NCBI GenBank assembly: GCA_018694835.1
Contig: JABHOG010000004.1
Span: forward strand, 1 to 64,000
From: Planctomycetota bacterium
Lineage (GTDB): Bacteria; Planctomycetota; UBA8108; UBA1146
Length of the DNA stretch: 64,000 nt
Reading direction: 5' to 3'
Shown one piece after another: positions 1-8,249 of the stretch. The position numbers were made by a program, and so were the translations under genes. The notes under the pieces are model-generated. The model searched no databases. It was not told where the DNA came from and worked only from the letters and a program-made list of their open reading frames with translations. Each line of letters starts with the position of its first letter. Positions within the stretch are counted from its first letter, which is position 1.

Positions 1-2
1 GA

Positions 3-3000
3 GAACTGAAGAAGGGCGACACCGTTCCGGGTCGACGATCCAATGTGGTGTGGATCCTCGCCGAGGATATCGGTCCCGATCTGTCCTGCTACGGCTGTCC
101 GGCGGTCGAGACGCCAAATCTCGATCAACTGGCGGCAGCGGGAACCCGTTTCTTGCGCGCCTTCACCACCTCACCGGTCTGCTCTACATCCCGCTCGGCG
201 ATGATCACCGGTCGCCACCAATCCTCGGTTGGAGCTCATCAGCACCGCACCCGGCCACGCCAGGATTTGCCGCAGGGGGTCGAGACGTTGCCGCAATTGC
301 TGAGTAAGGCCGGCTGGTACTGTGCCCTCGGCTGTGGTTACTCGGCCAAGACCGATTTCAACTTCAAGACCGCGCCAGGTCTCTTCGATGGCAAGGATTG
401 GTCGGGGCGCGCCGAGGGGCAGCCCTTCTTCGCTCAGATCACCATCGCCAACACCCATCGCTCCTGGAAGGGCGATCCGCAAAACCCGGTCGATCCTGCC
501 AAGGTCGAGATTCCGCCCTACTATCCCGATGAGCCGCTGGTACGTGCCGACTGGGCCCGTGGTCTCGGCGAGATCCAGGTGATGGACCGCAAGGTCGGCA
601 AGATCCTCGAGCGACTCGACCGGGAGGGCCTCGCCGATGATACGGTGGTCGTCTTCATCGGTGATAACGGGCGCTGTCATCCACGCGGCAAGCAGTTTCT
701 CTACGACGGCGGCGTCCACGTGCCGCTGATCATCCGCTGGCCCGGTACCATCGGTGCCGCCACTGTCCGCGCCGAACTGGTCTCGACCATCGATATCACC
801 GCCACCATCCTGGAGATGGTCGGAGTTGCGGTGCCCGATGGGATGCAGGGGAGATCGCTGCTCGATGCCACGACGCCGGCTCGAAACGCAGTGTTTGCCT
901 CACGGAGCAAGATGGATGACACCCACGACGCCATGACGATGATGCGGACAGCCACCCACAAGTACATCCTCAACCGGATGCCGGAACGTCCCTGGTGTCA
1001 GTTCAACAACTACAAGGAACAGCAGTACCCGGTGCTGGCGCTGCTGCAATTGCGGGCGCTGGAGGGCAGGTTGACACCAGAGCAGGCGCAGTTTGTCGCC
1101 GCATCGAAGCCGCCAGAAGAGTTGTACGATCTGCGCAGTGATCCCCATGAGTTGCACAACCTGGCGACAGATCCAGCCCAGGCCGATCTGCTGATGGCGA
1201 TGCGTAGCGCCACCGGGCAGTTTTCGAAGCGTGTCGGCGATGAGGATCCCGACGATGGCTGGCGTTTCGGCGGCTGGCCCGCTACCTATCCGACCCGTTC
1301 CATCGAAGATTGGCGCCGGATCGTCGAGGAGTGGAGTGCCCATCTGCTCGAGGGTGCCCCGAGACCGAAGATTCCCGCAGGAGTTCCGGCGGCGAAGGCG
1401 GGAACGGCCCCTGGTCAGACGATGCAGATCAGCGACTACGTACGTGAGGTGCTCCAGGATCGGGATGGTGTCTTCTGGTTCGGCACCAATGGCGATGGGG
1501 TCTGCCGCTACGATGCGAAGTCGCTGCCGTTACCCCCTTTGTCCTACCTCAGTTTGGAGCAGGGCTTTGGCGGCCGAGCGGTGCGCGGCATCGTGCAGCA
1601 GCCGGATGGCGCCATCTGGTTCGCCACCGATGGGGGAGTCAGCCGTCTACAGGATGGCAAGTTCACCAACTACACGATGGCACATGGCCTCGTCGACAAC
1701 CAGGTGTGGAGCCTGATGTGCGATAGTGCCGGCACCATCTGGGCCGGCACACACGGCGGCGTCTGTCGTTTCGACGGCGACTCCTTCCTCCCCTTCCCGC
1801 TTCCGAGGGTCGAGATCGCAAACCCCGAGTCTCGCTTCTCGCCGCTGGTGACGTTTGCCATCTTCGAGGACCCGGCCGGCAACATCTGGTTTGGTACCGA
1901 CGGTGAGGGGGTGCACCGGTACGACGGCGAGTCCTTCACCAGTTACACGAAGAAGGATGGCCTCGCCGGAAATGTGGTGCGATGCATCGAGGGAGATCGT
2001 CATGGGGGTATCTGGATCGGTACCAATGGGGGTGGTGCCAGTCGCTACGACGGTCAGGCGTTTCGCACATTCACATCCAAGGACGGACTGAGCAACGACC
2101 GCGTCTATGAAATCCTCGAGGACAGCCGCGGTGACCTGTGGTTCTCGACCCTCGGTGCCGGTATCTGTCGCTACGACGGCACCTCCTTCACGGCCTTCGG
2201 AGTGGCCCAGGGTCTGCAGAACCTCCATCCCCTCGGGGGGAATCCAGCCAATATCCATGTCCAGGAATTCTTCGAGGACAGCGACGGGATCCTCTGGCTC
2301 GGCTGTTCCGGCGGTCTGTTTCGAATGGACGGCGAGTCCTTCATCAATGTGACCCGCAACGGGCCGTGGCCGCCACCCGCGACCGCTCGGTCCTCCAACC
2401 GGATGGCGAGCTTCGCACGGATGGTACCGGGGCAGTGGCAGGTGACCTATCAGAGTGGCACCAGCATGTTCGACAGCTGGATCTGGGGCCCGGGCCAGCA
2501 CTCGATGCGCGTAGAGACCGATGGTTCCGGCGCGGCCGGCGAGCCGTGGCGCGCGCTGCAGCTCTTCTACTGGCATCCGGGTCGCCAGCAGGTATGCCTG
2601 CTGGGGGTGAGCCCTTTCGCCAGGGGCGTGAGTGCGGGCACGATGCGATTCGAGGGCGAGTCCGCTGACGCGGTCTTCGACCTCAACCAGACACCCGGTC
2701 TCCGGAAGATGAGCCTTCATTGGGACTTCTCCGGTCGAGACCGATACTTCGAGACGCTGCTGGAGGCGAGCGGCTCCTCCGAGTATTCGCTGCTCAATGG
2801 ACCTCTCGAATACAACCGCATCAGGACCCGCACCCCCTCGGTCAGGCGCACCGACGTTGAGGCACCGAAACCCTCGAAGCAGATGCAGCTTCTCGAATCA
2901 CTCCTGGGCCACACCTGGGAAACAAAGGGCGAGTGGACCGATGGAGATGCCTTCCATCTCCACACCACTTTCGAGTGGGTCCCGTACGCGGATTACATCC

Positions 3001-3338
3001 ACGGCCGCACTTTCGCGCTCACTCCAGGGGTCGAGCCGATCATCCTGTTCGATGTGTTCCTCTACCACCACACAGGAACCGACACCTTGCGTTGCCTGGC
3101 GCTGTCGAAGTGGGGGGGCGTACACGAGGGCGACATTACTGGACTCGCTGTGCACCAGGAGGTCGCCCTGCAGGTCGATCTGAAGAGCCACGAAGGTGAC
3201 CAGGTCGTCGAGCAAGTCATGCGCTTCGAGTTCGAGGAGGAGGGGACTCTGCGCCATCGCATCTGGGCCGTCGAGGGTGCCGAGGGCGTGCCACTGCTGG
3301 ATGTTCAGCACAGGAAGCTCGTGCTGAACCAGCACTGA
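3..3338 (+). CDS. Sulfatase fused to two-component-regulator-type beta-propeller and C-terminal lipocalin-like region (5' partial)
   Basis: The reading frame stays open to the left edge (codons before the track's GTG read ...GRRSN, the usual run-in to a sulfatase), so the true start lies outside the window. The first ~430 residues are an alkaline-phosphatase-fold sulfatase: NVVWILAEDIGP metal-binding start, the formylglycine site CSTSR (canonical form C-x-P/A-x-R, here T at the third position), GDNG, and the late LYDGGVHVPLI motif. From about residue 455 to 780 come repeated blades such as FWFGTNGDGVCRYD and IWFATDGGVSR, typical of Reg_prop propellers from hybrid two-component sensors. The last ~300 residues contain a WDFSGRD...ETLLEASG segment and a TWETKGEW...YIHGRT domain resembling lipocalin/DUF1579-like folds. 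Predicted exported hydrolase of sulfated glycans; the substrate cannot be read from sequence. The fusion order is unusual. Confidence 0.85.
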   Translation, partial: ELKKGDTVPGRRSNVVWILAEDIGPDLSCYGCPAVETPNLDQLAAAGTRFLRAFTTSPVCSTSRSAMITGRHQSSVGAHQHRTRPRQDLPQGVETLPQLLSKAGWYCALGCGYSAKTDFNFKTAPGLFDGKDWSGRAEGQPFFAQITIANTHRSWKGDPQNPVDPAKVEIPPYYPDEPLVRADWARGLGEIQVMDRKVGKILERLDREGLADDTVVVFIGDNGRCHPRGKQFLYDGGVHVPLIIRWPGTIGAATVRAELVSTIDITATILEMVGVAVPDGMQGRSLLDATTPARNAVFASRSKMDDTHDAMTMMRTATHKYILNRMPERPWCQFNNYKEQQYPVLALLQLRALEGRLTPEQAQFVAASKPPEELYDLRSDPHELHNLATDPAQADLLMAMRSATGQFSKRVGDEDPDDGWRFGGWPATYPTRSIEDWRRIVEEWSAHLLEGAPRPKIPAGVPAAKAGTAPGQTMQISDYVREVLQDRDGVFWFGTNGDGVCRYDAKSLPLPPLSYLSLEQGFGGRAVRGIVQQPDGAIWFATDGGVSRLQDGKFTNYTMAHGLVDNQVWSLMCDSAGTIWAGTHGGVCRFDGDSFLPFPLPRVEIANPESRFSPLVTFAIFEDPAGNIWFGTDGEGVHRYDGESFTSYTKKDGLAGNVVRCIEGDRHGGIWIGTNGGGASRYDGQAFRTFTSKDGLSNDRVYEILEDSRGDLWFSTLGAGICRYDGTSFTAFGVAQGLQNLHPLGGNPANIHVQEFFEDSDGILWLGCSGGLFRMDGESFINVTRNGPWPPPATARSSNRMASFARMVPGQWQVTYQSGTSMFDSWIWGPGQHSMRVETDGSGAAGEPWRALQLFYWHPGRQQVCLLGVSPFARGVSAGTMRFEGESADAVFDLNQTPGLRKMSLHWDFSGRDRYFETLLEASGSSEYSLLNGPLEYNRIRTRTPSVRRTDVEAPKPSKQMQLLESLLGHTWETKGEWTDGDAFHLHTTFEWVPYADYIHGRTFALTPGVEPIILFDVFLYHHTGTDTLRCLALSKWGGVHEGDITGLAVHQEVALQVDLKSHEGDQVVEQVMRFEFEEEGTLRHRIWAVEGAEGVPLLDVQHRKLVLNQH

Positions 3339-3415
3339 ACCTCAGATGAACTGAAGAGCACGTTGCAGCGAATCAGCTGGGGTCAAGTGGCGATCGATAG
3401 CAGGCCTGCTGAGGA

Positions 3416-4108
3416 GTGGACTCGGTTTTGAATCAATACAGTCCCAAAGTTATTTTGCTGGATTTAGTCGTCTATATTTCCGTCATGTTTTTGATCCGAG
3501 AAGTAGTTATCTCGGATGTTGGATTCATCGCAAATGGTCTCTTTCATTCACTGACTACCCTGGTCGTCGCCACCTGGATATTGAAATCCAGAGCAGTGAC
3601 ATGGAATGACCTCGGCTTGAACCGCGCCCAGAGTTTCAAGAAAACAATACTCGTCACTGGATTCATCCTGCTGTGCACTCCTCTCTCGATCATGCTCTTT
3701 CAACTCGTGAAAGACCTGTTGCCAATTGTGCTGGCACCAGACACATCCGAGCAGAGTTCTGTTTCCAGGTTCGGAGACCTCGAGGGGAACTGGCTACTTT
3801 TATTTTCGATCCTTCCATTCATCTGGCTCGAATCATTTCTTGAAGAATTACTGGATCGCGGGTTCTTGTTGAACTGGTTTGAACGACTCTTCTCGAAGAC
3901 TTCGATGGCGACCATCCTGGCAGTGATCTTTCAGGCGATGATCTTCGGTTTCAGACACTCGTATGATCTATCAGAAAGATCCATCAACGTGGGCCTGATT
4001 GGTCTGGTCATGGGAATCGCCTATGTGACTTTTGGTCGAAAACTATGGCCACTGATCCTTGCGCATTGCATTTTCAACACGATGTCGATGCTGGAGAGAG
4101 TCTTGTAG
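3416..4108 (+). CDS. CPBP-family intramembrane metalloprotease
   Basis: About 230 residues, mostly hydrophobic, with the three CPBP (Abi/CAAX-protease-like) motifs in order: EELLDR (EExxxR), FRHS (FxxxH) and HCIFN (HxxxN). These glutamate and histidine residues form the putative membrane-embedded metal site. Such proteins process prenylated or membrane substrates, or confer bacteriocin self-immunity; the substrate here is unknown. The track start is a GTG directly behind GAGGA, which is too close for a normal ribosome site; a TTG 12 bases further on (NQYSPK) is an alternative. The codons are visibly more AT-rich than the flanking genes, which suggests transfer. The gene stands alone, followed by a short tandem repeat and a gene on the opposite strand. 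Confidence 0.85.
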   Translation: MDSVLNQYSPKVILLDLVVYISVMFLIREVVISDVGFIANGLFHSLTTLVVATWILKSRAVTWNDLGLNRAQSFKKTILVTGFILLCTPLSIMLFQLVKDLLPIVLAPDTSEQSSVSRFGDLEGNWLLLFSILPFIWLESFLEELLDRGFLLNWFERLFSKTSMATILAVIFQAMIFGFRHSYDLSERSINVGLIGLVMGIAYVTFGRKLWPLILAHCIFNTMSMLERVL

Positions 4109-4130
4109 ATGACGGCCAGCGAAGTGACGA

Positions 4131-4160
4131 ATAACACCGAATAACACCGAATAACACTGG
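4131..4160. repeat. 10-bp tandem repeat, three copies
   Basis: The unit ATAACACCGA occurs twice exactly and a third time as ATAACACTGG, just after the CPBP protease stop codon. No function is evident. Confidence 0.7.
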
Positions 4161-4310
4161 CTAGCACTCTGTTCAAAATATCCAGGAGATGGAATGGAAG
4201 AGTGAGTTTATTGAATCGCTCCGCTATCTTGTCGAGTCCAAACAAATGGGCAGCCGGATCGGGGCAGGGTGTCGGATGGTATTCTCGCAGATGACCCGGG
4301 TAGATCAGTT

Positions 4311-5075
4311 CTATCCCTCGCCCTCTACATCTCCTTGGTTTCCGTTGTTGACGATTCCCTGGCCGACACGAGGGTCGACTTCTTCGATGTAGATCTGACC
4401 GAGCTGGACCATCTGTGCGGGATTGAGCACCTCATCGAGCTCGCCGATCAGCGCGCCCACTTCTTCTCTGAGCTCACCTTGAATCTCGCTGATCATCTCC
4501 AGTTCTTCTCCCTCGGGGAAATCGCCTTCGAGGATTTCGTTGGAGAGAATCGTCATGATTTCAAAACTGGTCTCGAGGATCTCCTCGACCGTTTCTTCTG
4601 TATCGGGATCCAGCTCCATCTTTTGGGTGATTTTTTCGTACAGGTTTGGCAACTTGCCGCGAGCCGTGCCGATCCACTTTGTCATGCGGCCACCGACTTC
4701 ATCTCTCTTGGCCTGACGTTGCGCATGTTGTGCCATCTCGATGCCGCGCTTATCCATCGCGGCTTCGACGGTTGCGGTGATTCGCTCGGCTTCTATCGCA
4801 CGCAATTGGATACGTTTTTGTTCGCGTTCGGGCTCGGTCAATGCCGCAGGTTTTATCGACACAGTTTTCTCCATCGAATCCAGTTTGGACTGGAGGCCCG
4901 TCACTTCCTCGCGCATGGCGGAGATGCTTTCCTCCAGCCCACGGGGATCAAAGGAAGCCTGGGTCTGGACAGGTACCGGTTCTGGTTTTTGTTGCGCGAT
5001 GTAAACCGCTGACCCGGCCAGTATCACGGCGACAAAAGAGAGAGCAGGAAACAGAGGGGAACCGGAGACGGCCAT
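4311..5075 (-). CDS. Membrane-anchored coiled-coil protein of unknown function
   Basis: About 254 residues. I chose the ATG reading MAVSGSP because AAGGAG sits five bases upstream; the ORF track begins two codons earlier at a GTG. A single N-terminal membrane segment (FPALSFVAVILAGSAVYIA) is followed by a Pro/Gln linker and then by Glu/Arg-rich heptad-like sequence (LEESISAMREEVTGLQSKLDSMEKTV and beyond) that predicts coiled coil. The C-terminal half is very acidic (DPDTEETVEEILETS, EGDFPEGEELE). No enzyme motif is seen. It lies downstream of, and on the same strand as, the candidate selenoprotein gene, about 200 bases away, so the two may be co-transcribed. It looks like an exported or periplasmic anchored protein. 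Confidence 0.7.
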   Translation of the reverse strand: MAVSGSPLFPALSFVAVILAGSAVYIAQQKPEPVPVQTQASFDPRGLEESISAMREEVTGLQSKLDSMEKTVSIKPAALTEPEREQKRIQLRAIEAERITATVEAAMDKRGIEMAQHAQRQAKRDEVGGRMTKWIGTARGKLPNLYEKITQKMELDPDTEETVEEILETSFEIMTILSNEILEGDFPEGEELEMISEIQGELREEVGALIGELDEVLNPAQMVQLGQIYIEEVDPRVGQGIVNNGNQGDVEGEG

Positions 5076-5278
5076 GAGCACTCCTTATTCATCGGACTTC
5101 ATCGGAAACAAACGCTACAGTTATTCGAAACCCCAGAAATCAGCAGGAGATGCAGTATCCATCTGTTTTGGGAAGCGGAACATCCAATTGTCGGGAAGAC
5201 CAGTTCCGCCCCTCGGGCTGGCGAACTCTCGACCGAGCCGTAGGTTGCGATTGAGCAGGTGGAACTTGCCAGTGGCCG

Positions 5279-6523
5279 CTAGGCGTCCGGCTGAATGATC
5301 CAGTCGGCGTTGTAGACATCGATGAAGGCAGGAGCGAGACGATCGCGAGGATCGTCGTCGACGAGCTCGAAGTACCAACCGATGGCAGCCGGTTTTTCTT
5401 TGGTCACACCACGTCTGCCATTGAGGCCACTACCGCCCCAGGCTTTGCCATGGGCGGCGGCGCGGAAGGCGCTGAAGCGTCCCTGCTCGATGTTCCAGGT
5501 CGCCTCACCGCGTAGTGTCGCATCGACGCCGCGGGTACGACTGGGGAAGTGACGCCAGTCGGTTTCACCGAGCTTGTAGACTCCATCGCTTTTGCAGCGG
5601 AACAGACCGCTGATCTGGATGGTCGCATCGTTCCCATCGACTGCGGTGACTTCGATCTCAACTTCAGCGTGCAGGATGTCGGCCTTGGCGTAGGGACCTT
5701 CCTGGCCCGAGACGTTGTCGACGACATGGAAGCGCGCCAGTCGCAATGCCAGAACTTCGGGCAAGGTTTGCTTTTGTCTGACCGAAATCTCTTTCGGCAG
5801 CCAGCTTCGTGCTTCGTCGCGGTTGAACCAGGCATGATCTCGGTTCCAGCGTCCGCGGCCTTCCGGACCGATGCCCTTTTGCGGAAGATCCCGCAAGGTA
5901 CTGCGCAGCACCAGTCCATCGCTGGGCATCGAGTTCTCCCAGCGGTGTTCGGGTAAGTAGTCGGCGGGATCGGCAGCTTTTCTCTCTTCTTTTGCGAGAG
6001 AACTCCACTTCTCGAGTCCAGAATCCATCAGTTCCATCGCGGCATCCGGATTCAAGGTGTTTCGCCTCGCCAGCAGCGTGCCATCGGGGGCGAAGATGTA
6101 GAGACCTTGCCACGATCCGCCGATCGGCGCCGGATTGCCCCGCACCTTCTGACGAAAGAAGCGGCATTCCCGATCCTGATGCCTCTGTAATCGCCACACT
6201 TCATCGGTGGCGGGGACGAAGGCTTTGACCTTGTCGATCACTCGCGGGTCATTCCAGACGGACCGCCGGCCCGCCACGCCATTGCCTCAGGTGCAGCCGA
6301 GCGGGTGTCCATTCATCAGCCACAACAGCAGTGGTTTCTGTTCGAGACCGGCAGCGCGCAGTCCTTCATGGAGAGTGGCGTGCCACGGGATGGTCAGCCA
6401 CGCTTCCTCGGCCCCCGGCAGCACCGCCTGCGCCCAGGCATCGAGATCGTGTCCATCGAGTTGGATACGATCTGCAGCGGTCGGCAACGAAAGAGCCAGA
6501 ATCAACGTAGTGGTCAGGAACAA
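5279..6523 (-). CDS. Candidate thioredoxin-like selenoprotein (in-frame UGA, motif Cys-Thr-Sec-Gly)
   Basis: The track shows two ORFs (6287-6541 and 5279-6277) in the same frame, separated only by one TGA and three codons. Joined, they read ...MNGHPLGCT-U-GNGVAGRRSVW..., one continuous protein of 414 residues with Sec at about residue 79. The start is a TTG behind AGGAGG and opens a signal peptide (FLTTTLILALSLPTAADR). The sequence around UGA (QKPLLLWLMNGHPLGCT) resembles the strand before the redox motif of thioredoxin-fold proteins, which gives a CxU redox pair. The C-terminal 250 residues (GSWQGLYIFAPDGTLLARRN, later IDVYNADWIIQPD) look like a periplasmic accessory domain. Sec rather than nonsense is supported by coding-quality sequence on both sides, an 8-bp hairpin right after UGA, and the SECIS-bearing formate dehydrogenase in the same window. 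Function unknown; a redox role is inferred. Confidence 0.72.
6257..6289 (-). promoter_or_regulatory. Putative bacterial SECIS after the UGA of the candidate selenoprotein
   Basis: Reading the minus strand from the UGA, a perfect 8-bp hairpin with G-U pairs forms: GGCGGGCC, loop GGC, GGTCCGTC. The loop begins 22 bases after the first base of UGA and starts with GG. Bacterial SECIS elements have an apical loop at about this distance with a G in its first positions. GC-rich coding DNA can give hairpins by chance. Confidence 0.5.
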
Positions 6524-6641
6524 GTGGCCTCCTGGGACCATCGTGTGCTCTGGAAGGATGGTGCGCTAGCGATATTCATCTGCCAAGATGAGAAACAGAT
6601 TTTCAATCCAGACCTTCAAAGATAAGAATCAGGAGGAAGAT

Positions 6642-6812
6642 ATGTTGAAGTACTACAGTGTTGTGGTGGTGATCGCGATGATTTCGTCGGTGTTGACGGT
6701 CATCATCTCCAAGTGGTTGGGAGTCAGTGAACCTGCTGTAATGGGCGGCGCAGTGGCAGGTGTGGTTTCGGCAGTGGTTGCGGTGAAGTTTGCTGACAAG
6801 CAGAAAGAATGA
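6642..6812 (+). CDS. Small membrane protein, 56 aa
   Basis: The ATG reading MLKYYSVVVV has AGGAGG five bases upstream, so I prefer it to the longer track ORF. Two hydrophobic stretches (VVVVIAMISSVLTVII and AVMGGAVAGVVSAVVAV) flank a short polar turn, and the tail is charged (KFADKQKE): a two-span hairpin membrane protein. Its stop overlaps the start of the following acetyltransferase by four bases (ATGA), so the two are translationally coupled. No family recognised. Confidence 0.7.
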   Translation: MLKYYSVVVVIAMISSVLTVIISKWLGVSEPAVMGGAVAGVVSAVVAVKFADKQKE

Positions 6813-7285
6813 GCGAGTTCGAGATCAGTTCCGCTGACCCACGCGCACCCGATGTGGCCCGGCTTCTGGCGGCTCACCTGGCCTTCGCCCGGGAGTGGTC
6901 ATTACCCGAGGACGTGCATGTTCTGGATGCCGATCAACTGGTGGCCGACGGCGTGTTCTTCTTTACTGCTCGTCGATCGGGCCAACTGGTTGCTGTTGGC
7001 GCGTTGCGGCACCTCGATGCGGAGCACGCAGAGATCAAGTCGATGCATACTGCAGAGACAACTCGTGGCCAGGGGGTGGGCAAGGCGATGCTCGATCATC
7101 TGGTGGCGACTGCAGGAGTTCGAGGCTGTCTGCGCATCAGCCTTGAAACCGGACTACAGGAGGTCTTTGCCCCGGCCCGCAGGCTCTACAAGAACTGCGG
7201 CTTTGAAGTCTGTCAGCCCTTTGGCGACTATCAACTCAGCGCCGATAGCGTTTGCATGACGATGAACCTTCCAGGGGGAGAGTGA
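6809..7285 (+). CDS. GNAT-family N-acetyltransferase
   Basis: A 158-residue single-domain GNAT protein. The acetyl-CoA-binding signature is seen as TRGQGVGKAML, preceded by the usual beta strand IKSMHT and followed by the late RRLYKNCGFE segment that closes the fold. The substrate cannot be predicted. It sits in a compact operon: the four-base ATGA overlap couples it to the small membrane protein upstream, and its own stop lies just before the ATG of another small membrane gene. Confidence 0.85.
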   Translation: MSEFEISSADPRAPDVARLLAAHLAFAREWSLPEDVHVLDADQLVADGVFFFTARRSGQLVAVGALRHLDAEHAEIKSMHTAETTRGQGVGKAMLDHLVATAGVRGCLRISLETGLQEVFAPARRLYKNCGFEVCQPFGDYQLSADSVCMTMNLPGGE

Positions 7286-7288
7286 CCG

Positions 7289-7537
7289 ATGGAGAATGAA
7301 CCTCAAAATCCAACAGAATTCGCACTGAAGCTGGCGCAAGTCTCCTAGTTTGTCGGCCTGATCTTCTGTGTGTTGGGAGGTCTGGCCGGATTTACAATAC
7401 TGAACAGCGGTATGTTGGAGGGCGCCATGGGAATGGCGATGGCGTCGCAGATGTTCCTTCCGGCCGTGGCCGGAGGGTTAGTACTGATCGTTACGGGACG
7501 AATCTTACGAGTGGTGATCGACAATTCCGGAGCATGA
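7289..7537 (+). pseudogene. Small membrane protein gene interrupted by in-frame TAG
   Basis: Absent from the ORF track. The frame opens at ATG (MENEPQNPTEFALKLAQVS) behind GGGGGAG, meets TAG at 7346-7348 and then stays open for about 62 codons with clear membrane-protein sequence (FVGLIFCVLGGLAGFTIL, later MFLPAVAGGLVLIVTG) to a TGA. That TGA overlaps an ATG (ATGA). One base change (CAG to TAG) explains the interruption, so this is a recent nonsense allele, a sequencing error, or suppressed by readthrough. The intact product would be an 82-residue two-span membrane protein like the small gene just upstream in the operon. Confidence 0.6.
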
Positions 7538-7551
7538 GGAGCAACGAAGTC

Positions 7552-8115
7552 ATGACCACACCTATCGAGGAAGCGGTTATCGAGACGGATCGTTTACGGC
7601 TGAGGCCGATGCGAGAATCGGATGCCCAGCGGGTGCAGCAGTTTGCCAGTGAACGGGAGGTTGCGGTCCGTACCGGCGGAATTCCTCACCCCTATCCGGA
7701 AGGGGAGGCGCTGAGATGGATCGGCAGCCAGCCGACTCTGCGAGCCGAAGAGAAGGCAGAGGTCTATGCCATCGCAGAACGAGGCAGCGATCTGCTGGTC
7801 GGCGCCATCGATCTGCGCAGAACCGATTTCATTCACATCTACGAGGTCGGATTCTGGATGGCGAGGGAACGCTGGGGTGAAGGGATCTGTACCGAGGCGC
7901 TGATCGCACTGGTCGATTTTGCCTTCCACCGAGATGCATATCTGATGCGAATCTTTGCCTATTCCTTCCCCGAGAATCCCGCCTCGGGACGGGTACAGGA
8001 GAAAGCTGGATTTCGCCAGGAGGGCCTGCTCCGTCAGGGGCTCTCGCGGCTGGCAGAACCACGCGATGCGGTGCTCTATGCGGTGGTTCGAGAGGACTGG
8101 GAGGGGCGGCTCTGA
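7552..8115 (+). CDS. GNAT N-acetyltransferase, RimJ/RimL type
   Basis: About 187 residues. It opens with the RimJ/RimL hallmark ETDRLRLRPMRESDA and continues with the strand VGFWMARERWGEGICTEALIALVDFAF (the acetyl-CoA loop region) and the closing NPASGRVQEKAGFRQEG. Proteins of this type acetylate N-terminal amino groups of ribosomal or other proteins, or small amines. I chose the second ATG (MTTPIEEAV) because GAGGAG lies ten bases upstream; the track start at 7534 overlaps the preceding stop but has no good ribosome site. Last gene of the small-membrane/GNAT operon. Confidence 0.87.
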   Translation: MTTPIEEAVIETDRLRLRPMRESDAQRVQQFASEREVAVRTGGIPHPYPEGEALRWIGSQPTLRAEEKAEVYAIAERGSDLLVGAIDLRRTDFIHIYEVGFWMARERWGEGICTEALIALVDFAFHRDAYLMRIFAYSFPENPASGRVQEKAGFRQEGLLRQGLSRLAEPRDAVLYAVVREDWEGRL

Positions 8116-8249
8116 AGGATGCGGGTGGTCGCATTTACTGCAGAAAAGGGTGAATTCTGCGCTGGTGATCGACACTGCGCGGGTGAGCGACATACTGGGG
8201 AACGGTACCGTGGGGCACTTCGTTGAATCGGATGCAAGGAGGAGATGTC

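Noticed and set aside
1647-2720. 357-aa reverse ORF inside the sulfatase-propeller gene
   Set aside because: It is a shadow of a GC-rich gene: no start site, no domain, and the forward frame has clear sulfatase and propeller motifs.
4189-5012. Forward ORFs opposite the coiled-coil membrane protein
   Set aside because: The reverse frame has a ribosome site, a membrane anchor and heptad pattern; the forward frames show no such order.
7346-7348. Pyrrolysine at the in-frame TAG
   Set aside because: No pyrrolysine genes or methylamine context are visible and the protein is a tiny membrane protein; a CAG to TAG change is simpler.
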